A stretch of DNA of 64,000 nt from Phalacrocorax aristotelis (taxonomy: Eukaryota > Chordata > Aves > Suliformes > Phalacrocoracidae), in the NCBI RefSeq assembly GCF_949628215.1, contig NC_134280.1, positions 49,936,621-50,000,620 of the forward strand, in the 5' to 3' direction. Positions 9,599 to 21,544 of the stretch are shown here, one piece after another; the first letter of the stretch is position 1, and every line of letters begins with the position of its first letter. The notes beneath the pieces are model-generated. The model ran no database searches. It was not told where the DNA came from and saw only the letters and a program-made list of their open reading frames with translations. The position numbers and the translations under genes are program-made.

Positions 9599-12500
9599 GT
9601 GGAATGTAAAAATACACGTTCTGTGACTCTGTCTTATTTGTCACTCATGTTAATGGGGTTGGTGGTCTTGGAAGTTGAACCCCAGGTCCTATTCTTTGTG
9701 GTTGTGAAACGATCTAGACTGCAAAACCCAAAAGCAGACTTTAATATAAAAATCACTGCTGTATGTAGTTGTTTGAGCATTGATAAAGTTCCGCGCTGTT
9801 ATTTAGAAGGAAGGCCTGAAAAATCTTAAAAGTGAGAAGTTCAAATACAGTATTTACATTAATGCTGCTCTTGGTGTTACACATTACACAGCATGTTAAG
9901 GACTTGGTGTCCAGCAGCCACCAAAGTTGAAGTTCATCTTTAGGCACATGAACACCATCACAGAATGCACATGTAAATGTTTCAAGTGCTTTGCTGGATT
10001 GGAGCCAAAGACTCACATCCCACAGTAGTGACCTCTTTTTGGAAGAGGAAGGATCTGCAACTGACTTTGATTCTGTTCTTGATAAGAATCCATCATTACA
10101 AATGGTAAGGTCCTGCCCCAAAAGTCAGTCAGGACTATGTTTATTTAAATGTAACCAGGATGGAGGTATAGTAAGTACAACTAGTAATTTTACTGAAATG
10201 CTGCAGATTCTTTAGGCTGTGTGTGCACTATGAGCTGTAGCCTACAAGAGCATGGATGGACTTGAATGAGCTACATAGACTAGTCAAGGCAATCAACTGC
10301 CAGAGCCACAACGTCAGCAGGCTAAGTTAGCAGTCTTGCAGCGTGGGTAAATCTTTCTGTAGCCTCCTCACCCAGCAAGCCAATGCCTTTCACAGAGTGT
10401 GTCATGTGAAAAGTTCACCCTAGTTTCCCAGGCATTGCCACACTATGGCTGCAGCCAAGAGGAATAAGAGAACTGGGTTGGATTTCATAGGAGACTCCAT
10501 CGAAGTGCTGATGTTTCTTGGGAAGCCCTGTCATTTGAATGAAGATAAAATGAGTCACTGCAACTTTCTGCCTAGAAGAAATGTTGCTACTGGTGACAGG
10601 GGAACCTGGGATCAGACTTAGTGAACTAAGTATCAGAGAGCCACCATAAGGTAAGACGAACTCTGTCGTGATGTCAGATTTAGTTGGGGCAACTCCCTGG
10701 ATGATGGAAGATTTTCATTAAGCTGGGTTGCTGGGCCTGAAAAACCAACACCTTGGTTTTACGTGTTCCTTTCATTATCAGGCTTCCTACTTTAGCCTCC
10801 TGAATAACCTGTGTTTTCTCCTTCCACGGCAGAGATCATAAACTCCCCTTGTACATGACACCATCCTTGCTCTGCTTAACAGTGCAGACTAGGGTCTGGG
10901 GCCACCTGGAGAGCCCCTGAGATGTGGGGCACCAGCAATGATGCTTTCTCTAGTAATTTTTCCAACCAAGGATGTTGCTTTATTTTCTTTTGCTTTTGTG
11001 TTGTGTGAACAACTTGAGCATTTGTTAAACCACTTCCACCATGTCTGGTTGGTACTTGGTGGGATTCTGCTGAACAAGAGGTGACTGAGCTACACTTGTC
11101 CACCTTCACTGTCAGCAGGCTGGAGTGTAAACACCAGAGTAGGCGATAGTGTCCTAGCACCAGTATTTACAGAGAGAGAAGTAAATAAGTTGCTAAACTT
11201 CAAACCATATATCTTGTCCAGTTCAAGAGTCCAAACTGGACAAGGGTGCCAAGTGTTTTTTGTGCCTGTGGCCTTCTTTTGAAAGGACAGGCTGTTCAAG
11301 AAAGTCTACCTCCCTCTATTTGTACTCACCATTTGTTTTTAAAGGCACTCTCAAAGGCCTCTGCTGTCTCTTGACTGCAGCAAGAATGTCTGGGAGAGAG
11401 GGGCAGGAATGGAGAACACACGACATTTTGCCAGTAAATTCAGGCCATATACCTGATATTTACCCTACACATATACTGCTGCATGCATACCTCATGTGGA
11501 ACTGCACATGCCATACATATTACTTAACATGCCTGATAAGTAAGGAGTGTGGATAACTGACAATATCCTATGCACGGAACTCCACACAAGGACATCTGGT
11601 AGGTAATGGCCCTCCCTGCAATGCTGGGATCTCATTACATTAGAGAGTGACATTTCTACTTGGAGACTGCAGGTACAATGTGGGAAGGTCAACCGTGAGC
11701 TCACAGGATTAATAATGTTATCGGTGTAATCACCAGGTGTTAGAGGAGGATTATGAAGGTATGCACCATGTGGGAAAAACAGAGATTGTGCAAGCTCATC
11801 TGTGTTGCATTATTATTATAGCTACTGAAAAGTAGTGATGGATACAGTCAGAAGTCCCTCTGCAAAAGCTAGCAATGAAAGGGGGCAAGTGAAGTTAGCT
11901 GATCTCCAAACAGTCCCATCATATTTGCATCAATATTCATGTATTTTGCACACTTTCACAGGAAGTCCAGCAAAGCTGTGCACTTTTCTATTTGGAAGTC
12001 AAGTCCAGCTCAGATCCCATGAGAGGGGTGAGAACTGCAGATATCTTTGAGGAGTCTGCAATGTGCAGGAGTTTTTACAAAGATAAAGATGAACAAACAA
12101 AAAACAGCCTTGAACTTTCAAAGGGGCTTAATACAAGTACTCTCTGAAAAAGTATGAGAGAAGAATAACTCTGCATTTAGCTAATTTCTCAAATGTAGTA
12201 ATCAAAAACTATTTAAACACATTTCATGCTGTGTTTTCCAGAAAAACATTGACCTTCATGCAAGTAATCCTATGCTCCCAAGAAAATTATTAAATGACAT
12301 AAGATCAGTCACAAAAAATATAGGATGAAAAAATGAATCCATAATTTCCTTCCTGTCCCCAAACAGAAGAGATAAAATACCTCCTCAGATTAGAAGAGCC
12401 CCAAAATTTTTGGAAAATATAAGATCACTGCGTCATCTAGTCAAGTGCTGGGGTATGACAAGTCACAGCTGCATCAAAGGCAAGAAGAGAAAGTTTCACA

Positions 12501-15500
12501 ATGAGAAACATGTGCAATCTATGCTTTGTGAGTGCCTGGTCCTAGTAGTTATGTTGAATTAAATCCCAAAGTGTAATTTTCCAAGGGTTTTTTTGTCTAT
12601 TTTTTTTTTTATTATTTTTTTTTTAGCAATAGCCACGAGAGGGCAGTAAGCCCTATTGTCTACTGAAGGAACTATTCCCTCAGGTTCTGAACATGTTGCA
12701 CAAAGTACTTGTTCAATAACATATGCAGCTGGTGTGTGCAGAGTGAGGATTTAATGTGAGACAGGGCAGTACCTCACCAAGTTTTCAAGGTGAGGATCAC
12801 TTTGACATACTGAATCAAACTCAGGAATCATGAAAATAAGAACATTTATTAGGGAACTATTATTATGGTCTTTTTAAAACAGCATTATTCTAGAGCATGT
12901 AATTTTCACACATGTATTCTTTCTACAAAGTCATTTTCATTTATTTGTTTCTAAAACCAAAATGTGTCTGCATCAAGTTCATATTTGAATCATGTTAGCT
13001 TCCTAGAAAAGCCACATAAAATCAGTCACTGGCAGAGTAATTAACACTTTGCTACAAACATTAGGCCTACATTAAGATATCCTGAAAACACTGCTTTACT
13101 ATTTTCATGAACTTTAGTAGAAAGCAGTCTTTCCTTGGATACTGTGATGTTTCACTATGTTGCTTTTCTCCACTGTTCTTCATTTTAAATCATTCAGAAA
13201 AGTATAGCCTTTGAAGGAGAGGCGCAATTTCCGTCCCTTCTCTGACCAATTCCATTTCTTCTATATTGTCATATAGGAGAACAGTGACATTTCTCAGCCC
13301 TACATGCTTTTAATAATTCTATATACTGATGACTTTCTTATCTTAGCCATTTTTCCTTTGATCCTTCTATTCCTTCATTAAACTGCAGGAACATATTTAT
13401 GTGTGGTAGTATTCTAGTCATCCAGCAGGTCATCTGTGCAATTCTTAAATTCGTTAGCCTCCCATGCACACATGCAACCTAGACTTATTCTCACAGGCAA
13501 TTAGTGTAAAGCTCCAGCAGGCAGAACATGGGGCTTTGCAATAGTCATTCCCTAGCTGACAGCATTTTGAAAAGCAGCCTGGTAGATATGGCTTACCTAG
13601 GAAGCCTACATTTTAGTAAATAGCCCACAGTCATGTATATTTTATTTCTTTAGGTCCTGGAAAATATCTTTGTAAAACATGTTGATGATCTGTCCTTCCA
13701 GTCACCTTTCTTTATCTGTTCTCAGCTCTTTATGTCATTTCAACGTGTCTTTCAGATATGTATGGGTAGAATTTGTGCTTTGTTTATGACCACAAAACTG
13801 AGCAGAATTACACTGAATGGAACTATGCAGCCACAGATATGGACAAAGTCCACTGGATGCTTACATCACTTCAAAGAGTCAGCCAAACAGCACAAAAGTA
13901 CTTGTGCACTGCTTAGTTTACTTTCTGCTGCCCATCTTGATAGGAGCTGAAGTTAATGGTGGTAAATAGGTTAGTCAAACACCTTGCTTTCTGTAACAAT
14001 TTTTATTACTTATTAGGATGGTTTGATAAACATGAGGCTGTTAAACATGACTAAATACTTCAATTTTTCCAGAAACTGAAAAATATAATTGTGCTTTTCT
14101 TAGTTCTTTACCCACAAAGCCAATCTTTCACCTGCTTATATTTAGGTGAAGAGTACCACAAACTTCACTGCCTCCTGCACCAAATGCAAAACACTTTTTC
14201 CAGACTTGCTTTGCTTTTATATATGTAGATACAGCAATGTGCTCCAGAAATATGAAATCATAAAAATATAAAGACAATATATTTTGCCAATTAAGTGAGG
14301 AAGAAAGACCTGACAAGGTCTTGTCAAACATGACAAATAGTTTGTTCTAGAAGGAGCTTCCTCATGCAGGGAGGAGAGTAGATACAAACAGCGGAAGACT
14401 ATAATATAAAACAACCCCCAAACTAAGTTTTGAATCTGGTAATTCTCCAGCCTTTAAACAGTTTTCCTCTCTAGTAAGGCCTTAGTGGTAAAAATCAGCC
14501 ACTGACTTTATTGGTGTTGGTGTCAGTTTCTGACCGGAGAAAAAAGGGGGGAAAAACAAACAAACAAACAAACAAAAAAACACACACAAAAAAACCAAAC
14601 CGAAACTTGCTTGATGTCAGAGATTCCATGGCAGATGAAAGAAGATTTGGGCTCCTAATTTAAACATTTATGTGCATTAACCAAGATCCTGGTTTTGCAG
14701 CTACAGCTTTGAGCGTTATAGTTGGGATCTATCTGCTGTAACACTATTAAAAGCACATTATTGGACAGTCTGCTAACTAGTTCATCACATTACGTTGCTT
14801 CACTCTTGGAGGACCAGGGCTGGTATTAGAATGTTCCCACTGCTTCATAGCTGTCTTCAGCAGTTATGAAATCTCAGCAGAACTGTGGGAACTGCCCATT
14901 CTGGGGTGCTATTTGTGAGTATTTGGCACTGCTTTGGCAGGTGTGCTGCCCCACTCACCCCCGCAATGTTCCGAGAGACCACTTGAGAGGTTATGGCAAT
15001 GTTTGCTTGCCTTTTAAATGCATATGTTTCCTCTCTTCCCAGTAAGGATACAAGAAGATTCAAAGTGTCACCAGGGCCAGCAAAAGCAACAGGGCAGAAC
15101 AGGAGCTGAAAGGGAGGAAAGTGAATGCCAGAATACTGCAACAATTCATATAGGCAGAGTGAGGAGCTAAACTATCTGTATGTAAGGTTTAGCACCACGA
15201 ATCCACAAAAGACCTGTGATATTTACTGCCACAACAAGCACACAAGCATACCAGAGTATCTGTTAGGGAAAATGATCAGGTGCGGAGGGTGCAGAGGGTG
15301 CCGAGGCCCAACAGTTGTGGCAAGGACAAGACACACAGCATTATGCCACACTGGATCTGCCCCAGCAGCACCCTACAAACCACTGCTGCAGATGAGGAGC
15401 TGCATCCGTAACCTGGATGTGCAGTATAACTATGCAGGGAGATTTTAAACTACTTTTCTTCCAGTGCAAACGTTGTCCGTGCCCAAGTTACCTCACACTT

Positions 15501-18500
15501 GCTTTCTCATGTCCTGCTCAAATTTCTGCAGGATTTTTCCCTCTTCTTGCCCACTCAGCACTCTGCTTCACTTGAGTTGGTGGTACTATAGAAGTTAAAG
15601 GAAACATTCCAAATAAATTAGTCTTTATTATGGCTGCAGATATAGAAAGATAAGGAAATTCAATAGAAAAGGTACAAAGGTAGATTTTAATCATATGTGC
15701 ACACTCAGCTTTGACTGAAGATGAGACTTGCATATGTTGCAAATCTACAGGGCCTTAAAATCTCTTGGTTATGCATTATACATCTGAAACAAAGTCTTTG
15801 GAATTGAGCTCATATTGCAGCCTGTTTACAGAAATCTACTGGTGCGATAAGAGAGCAACTACAGCATAGATAGTTTTTACTTTGGCATGAACATTATAGT
15901 GAAAATGAGAACCCTTTCAGGACTTTGCAAAGTTAGAATATCCTTTTCTTTCCTGAAACAGTGGTTGGGGAACAGTCTTTGTGAAAAGTAGCACTGTGGA
16001 TCTTAGTTTGATTGCTGTGACTATGGTGTTCAGTGCTGGATACTTCATCTGGTTTAGTTTGGAAATAGCTCTGGCACTGATATTAGATGCTTGACGGGGG
16101 CAGGGTTAGCCTGATCCAAATTTTTTGGGAGGTATTCTGAAATGTAGAGCAAGAAAATCACAAAGCAGTAGGCAGAATGGAAGCATATGTCCTCACACAG
16201 CTGTACTCATCACTAAAGAAGGCATATCTGAGTGGCCATGACAATTAATAAGGAAAATGCCATAATGAAGTGTGGATGTGCTTCAGTCAGCTATGGATGA
16301 GCTGGTGGCATTTGAAGGGAAAAGGCTACACTGACACAGCAATGCTATATAGCCGACATCAGTCCTAGTTGCAATGCTTTGGGGTTTCATTTTGTTTGTT
16401 CAAAAGCTATGAAGAAAGTGGAAGGACAATCTTTTCATGCCCTCGGCTGGAGGCATGTAGTCCTGTGCATTTTTTATTCTGTCTAAAATGGCAAAAACAT
16501 GTGAAATAAAGGGAAGTTTCTCCTCCTTACTCCCCACCTGCACAGATCGGTTTTTGCATGGCCTTCCCATGTGCTCTGCTTATCTTGAGCTATGAATACC
16601 ATTGAGGAACCCAGCTTATATACTTTGTCCCTAAAGTAGAGTAGGAAGGAATTGAACTCACTTCATTTTAGGCTTGGTCTCTAAACAGCAGTTCTAGCTC
16701 CTTCAACCTCTAGACACAGTCTGAGAATTATTGTAAGGCACATAATTGGTATATTAGAAATCAAACAAATAGTCACAAATAGTTAATACCATTGTCTTTG
16801 CAGACCTATGTGGATAGCAAACAAACAGTTCTAATTCCATCCAGTAGGAAATAGTGCATAGAGTATCTGTTGCCCAATGGGCAAAAAAAATATGCAATAC
16901 AAACCCCTTACTTTAGTTAAGCCTCACATTTGAACCTGTTAAGGAAATATATGCTATCAATTTGTGAGCGACTCTTCGTATGAGTGACAGGCTTTCTATT
17001 GACAATGAATTATTTTAAATAAAGACATAACAGTGTCTTCCAAAAAGTATTTGCCAGATCCTTCTATCTGAACAAGAAAAGCTCTACATAACCTCCCAAA
17101 TAATCTCTAAATAAACCTCTATTCTTTGCTAGAAATGATGGTGTATATTTTCAGGCCAGAGTTTTCTTTCTCAAAGTCTTGCAGAGTTTAGGGAGCTCCA
17201 CAAACACAACCATGATTAGCTTGCAACATTCACTGTGGCTTTTTCTAATATACAGTGACCTTTAGTATTGTATTTTTGACTTGTTCCCTTACCTTAGAAA
17301 ACTTCCAACTACATTCTTCCCTTTCAAAGCTTGGCCAGGCTCCATTTTGCTACTGTTAGCATAACCTTAGGCACATGCTGTGAGACTTGTAAGTAATGTC
17401 CTTCATACTTGGGGTGTCATCCATCTTCTCACATCCAGGATGCTATCAGGAGATCCATATTCCTCACCCAATGTGACTGTGAAGGGCAAAGCCAGGAGTC
17501 ATATATATGCAAAGTAGGAGAAAAGAAGTGAAACATCAGGAGAGAAATGAAAACCAGATCTAAAACTCTGTGTGTGGGGCAGATCTGTCCCATGCTGTGG
17601 TTGTTCCTACTAAATAGCCTCTTGACCTATTTTTCTGAGTGGGGGATCCCCTCTGAGCTTGCCCAGAAAGACTGTCTCATCTGTATACCACAGCAGTGCT
17701 ATTCATTTTGCTCCTACTTGGTCAATATGTGTTAAAAATAACTTGGAGAGACAGTGCTTGAAGTGTGATGTTTTGAGTATGCAGATGTCACTTAATTTCT
17801 TTTGGACATTTCTGCCAAAGATGCTCAGGCACTTTCAGAAAATCCCAATGGGGACTACCCATGGTTACTTGATTATAAATTTAACCTTTCCTGAAAAGCT
17901 GAGGTACCTGAAGTTTACAGACATTTTGGCCAGCAGCATATTAGACCTATACCTATCCACCTCTCAATGGATACTGATCAGTGCTTGTGTTCACTTTGTC
18001 CCCCGGTCATCTCTTTGGAGGTAAGACTATCTCAGGCATACAAAATGCTAATACCAGGCACTGGGAGCATAACCCCAGCCGTGGAGAATTCTTGGATCAG
18101 ATCTGGGGAAGTTAGGTGTTTTTTCACCAGCTGAAAGTTGTAATTTGTAATTTCTAAAGCGATAACAATTACAAGTGTTCACTTTCCAAGGAGATTGTAA
18201 AGTCTAGCTGGTTCATCAGAGCATTAGAAAGGTACACTGTTTTATTTTGATTTATAAACTCTAAGCAAAACCTGTGACATGTTCTGAGTGATCATTTTGC
18301 AATTCCTTAGTCAATGAATTTAAAACCAAAATGCTTGTCCCACTCAAGAAAAATTAATACCCTAAAAGTGAATAATAACCTCTAAAAATTATATTGTTTA
18401 GAAGAGGGGCATATATATTTTCCCAAAATATCTTTCTGCTATTGCAATCACAGATGCACACCATAAGTCCTCTGCTAGGTCTGACTGCTACAGAATACAC

Positions 18501-19070
18501 TGATAACCTTGTTGACAGCTCAGTCAAGTGAGGTGTAGTAGTATCCGTTTTATCTGGTTAAAAAAAGCAGCGCAAGACACGGCAACTCACTCTGTTCTGT
18601 TTAAGTATCTGTTGCATTGCTGCTGTATCTTCATGAGAAAGTATTTAAGAATGGGCAAAGATCAAGCCAGATCAAAGTCTGAGAGACTACTGCTGGCAGA
18701 GCTTTGTGTTACCCAGTAAAACAACAGTGGCTGAGGTGACTGACTCATAGCAACAAGGGCTTGGGAGATCAGAGTGGTATAGAACATGTTAAAAAAGGAG
18801 GATGTGGCAAGGCATGGGCATAATTTATGGTGTGTGAAATCACTCAGTGATTTTCACTGGACAGAAATGTGCACTACACAGTTTTGCAACATTTAAATCT
18901 TGACAAAAAAACCTATACCCTTTTGGACCCTGCATTTTGTAAGGACCTTCGCTTTTCCTGTATCATCTCACAGAAAGGTAGATGTGGCCATTTTGTGAGT
19001 CTGCATATGTGTATGTGTGTATATTAGCAGGGCCTTGAGGATATCCTCCCTCCACCCCTCCAAGGCTTTT
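9599..19070. other. Intergenic stretch, no gene seen
   Basis: About 9.5 kb of AT-rich sequence without an exon I can support. The longest frames (about 95-122 codons at 9753-10121, 14857-15144 and 17659-18024) match nothing I know and have no splice context. Low-complexity runs occur at 12597-12624 (T-rich) and 14550-14600 ((CAAA)n then CA/A-rich). I saw no tRNA or other RNA gene. Confidence 0.5.
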
Positions 19071-19315
19071 GTCTGCCAGATCTCTGTCCCTGCTTAGACA
19101 CTGGGTGCAAGCATCTGGCCTTGAAATGAGCTGTTGGGGAAGCTGCACTGCAAGAACCCAGCAGGGCTCCCGCTTTGCTGGGAAGTAACTTTTAAGCTGA
19201 GGGTCTCATCCTTGGTGCCCTCCTGCAGCTGCCTTGCACCTGGCCATGCTCCCTGTTGATCTGGACCTTAATCCTGACTCAATTTTCCAGCTTGACAATC
19301 TTGGACTTACCTCAT
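19071..19315 (+). repeat. 245-bp direct repeat, copy A
   Basis: Begins GTCTGCCAGATCTCTG and ends CTTACCTCAT. It matches copy B (19706-19952) along its whole length, with small indels and roughly nine in ten positions identical by eye. Identity of the repeat is unknown. The stretch 19316-19705 between the copies is an LTR fragment. Confidence 0.85.
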
Positions 19316-19705
19316 CTCAAAAAAAAAAAAAAACACCCCCAAAAAAAAACCCAAGTGATGCAACCAATTACCACCCACTGACTGACACCGCCAGCCCCCA
19401 CGCCATGATCGCTGCCCCCAGCCAACTCCCCTTAGTTAATATACTGGGCATGATGTCATATGATATGGAATATCCCTTTGCTCAGATTAGATCAGCTGTC
19501 TTGGCTGTGCCCCCTCCCCTTCCGGCTTCTTGTGCACCTGACAGAGCATGGGAAGCTGGAAAAGTCCTTGGCTAGTGTAAGCACCACATAGCAACAACTG
19601 AAGCATGTCCATATCATCAACACTGTTTTTATCACAAATCCAAAACATAGCCACATACCAGTTACTAGGAAGAAAATTAACTCTATCCCAGCAGAAACCA
19701 GGGCA
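19316..19705 (-). mobile_element. Truncated avian ERV LTR
   Basis: On the - strand it starts TGCCCTGGTTTCTGCTGGG, then GATAGAGTTAATTTTCTTCC, and runs through AAGGACTTTTCCAGC, TATTCCATATCATATGAC and AGTATATTAACT. These are the U3 words of a common avian LTR. It ends in an A/C-rich run (19319-19352 on +), so the R-U5 part is missing. It lies exactly between copies A and B of a 245-bp repeat. Confidence 0.82.
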
Positions 19706-19952
19706 GTCTGCCAGACCTCTGGCCCTGCTTAGACACTGGGTGCAAGCAATCTGGCCTTGAAATGAGCTGTTGGGGGAAGCTGAGCTGCAAGGCCCCAGCA
19801 GGGCTCCTGCTTTGCTTGGGAGTAACTTTTAAGCTGAGGGTCTCATCCTTGGTGCCCTCCTGCAGCTGCCTTGCACCTGGCCATGCTCCCTATTGATCTG
19901 GACCTTAATCCTGACTCAATTTTCCAGCTTGAAAACCTCAGGCTTACCCCAT
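19706..19952 (+). repeat. 245-bp direct repeat, copy B
   Basis: Begins GTCTGCCAGACCTCTG, directly at the LTR's 5' terminus, and ends CTTACCCCAT. The same sequence as copy A. A CR1 3' end follows within about 10 bp. Confidence 0.85.
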
Positions 19953-19962
19953 TACTGAAGAT

Positions 19963-20248
19963 ATCACAGAATCACAGAATCACAGGTTGGAAGGGACCTC
20001 AGGGATCATCTAGTCCAACCTTTCTAGGAAGAGCAGAGTCTAAAAAAGATGGCCCAGCACCCTGTCCAGACGACTCTTGAAGGTGTCCAACATGGCCAAG
20101 TCAACCACTTCCCTGGGGAGATTATTCCAATGGTGACTGTCCTCACTGTGAAAAATTTCCCTCTTGTGTCCAATCAGAATCTCCCCAAGAGCAACTTGTG
20201 TCCATTCCCCCTTGTCCTCTCCATGTGACTCCATGTAAAAAGATGTGA
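19963..20248 (-). mobile_element. CR1 LINE 3' fragment
   Basis: The - strand carries a CR1 3' end: on + it reads ATCACAGAATCACAGGTTGG then GGGACCTCAGGGATCATC. Above it lie the last ORF2 codons (HHWNNLPREVVDLAM) in a 64-codon frame. 5'-truncated at about 20248. Confidence 0.92.
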
Positions 20249-20555
20249 CTAATGATCTGTCCGACCCTCCTTGCTTTCACAGGATCTGTGCTGCTCACCT
20301 TGCTTAGGTGCCATGGGAAGATGCCTTCATCAGGGAGGGCCCTGCCCTGCCTGCTTTGTCCTCACCCTCAGCTCCCTGGCATACAAACATGTATAAACTT
20401 ACCTATCTACAGAAAGTTACATTTTGGAACTGATCTTCAATTCACTTACTATCAATTTGTTTTGCCACTCAGGCTATCAGTGGCACATTGCTGTGGGACA
20501 CTGACTTACCTGTGCTTACATCCTAACCATGAAATGGAAACTTTTGTTTTCAGAT

Positions 20556-21524
20556 ATCATAGAATGTCCTGAGTTGGAAGGGACCCACAAGGATCATCAA
20601 GTCCAACTCCTGTCCCTGCACAGGACAACCCCAAATCACACTCTGAAGCATTGTCCAAGTGCTTGTTGAATATCGTCAGGCTTGGCGCCGTGACTGCCTC
20701 CCTGGGGAGCCTGTTCCAGTGCTCCACCACCCTCTGGGTGAAGAACCTTTTCCTAATATCCAGCCTACCATTCCCTCGGGTCCTGTCACTGGTCACCAGA
20801 CAGAAGAGATCAGCACCTGTCCCTTCTCCTCCCCCTGTGAGAAAGCTGTAGACTGTGATGAGGTCTCCCCTCGGCCTCCTCTTTTCCAGGCTGAACAAAC
20901 CAAGTGATTTTAGCCACTCCTCGTACGGTTTCCCCTCTAAACCCTTCACCAACTTTGTGACCCTTCCCTGGACACTCTCTAGTAGCTTTATAACCTTAAT
21001 GTACTGTGGCGCCCAAACCTGCACACAGCACTCGAGGTGAGGCTGCACCAGTGCAGAGCAAAACGGGACAATCCCCGCCCTCGACCGGCTGCAATGCAGG
21101 GATTGATGCACCCCAGGACTCGGCCGGCCCTCTTGGCTGCTAGGGCACACTGTTGGCTCATGTTCAAACTTCCCATCAACAAGAACCCCCAGGCCCCTCT
21201 CTGCAGAGCTGCTCTCCAGCCTCTCGTTCCCCAGTCTGTCTGTACATCCAGGGTTGCCATGCCCCAGGTGTAAAATCTGGCACTTGCCCTCATTGAACTT
21301 CATATGGTTGGTGATTGCCCAGCTCTCCAGTCTGTCCAGATCCCTCTGCAGGCACCTCTCTGCCCTCGAGAGTGGCAACAGCTCCTCCCAATTTTGTGTC
21401 ATCAACAAACGTAATTAGCATTCCTTCCAGTCCCACATCCAGGTCATTTACAAAGAGATTAAAGAGTACTGGCCCCAAGATGGATCCCTGTGGAACCCCA
21501 CCAGTGACTGCCCACCAGCCCGAT
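20556..21524 (-). mobile_element. CR1 LINE, about 970 bp, ORF2 reverse transcriptase C-terminal part
   Basis: The 3' end is at 20556 (TCATAGAATGTCCTGAGTTGG on +). A 283-codon - frame (20557-21408) carries the end of ORF2, including [32 protein letters not shown] and [12 protein letters not shown] second frame (21290-21478) reads the upstream piece [19 protein letters not shown] and then FVDDTKLGG, where FVDD is the reverse transcriptase active-site box (F/Y-x-DD). The switch between the two frames near 21400 marks a frameshift, so the copy is inactive. The 5' end coincides with a perfect 12-bp hairpin. Confidence 0.93.
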
Positions 21525-21544
21525 GTAACCTGATCGGGCTGGTG
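21513..21544. other. Perfect 12-bp inverted repeat at the CR1 5' junction
   Basis: CACCAGCCCGAT (21513-21524), an 8-nt spacer, then ATCGGGCTGGTG (21533-21544). The left arm is still CR1-like and the right arm looks like a short inverted copy of it. GATGTAA occurs both in the spacer region and just after the right arm. Confidence 0.8.

Noticed and set aside
16625..16735. Possible antisense MIR or tRNA-like remnant (GAATTGAACTCACTTC ... CTCTAGACACAG)
   Set aside because: The similarity is limited to short words and too weak to separate from chance.
20557..21408. 283-codon - strand frame as a host gene
   Set aside because: It is CR1 ORF2, with the upstream part in another frame, so it is a frameshifted LINE copy.
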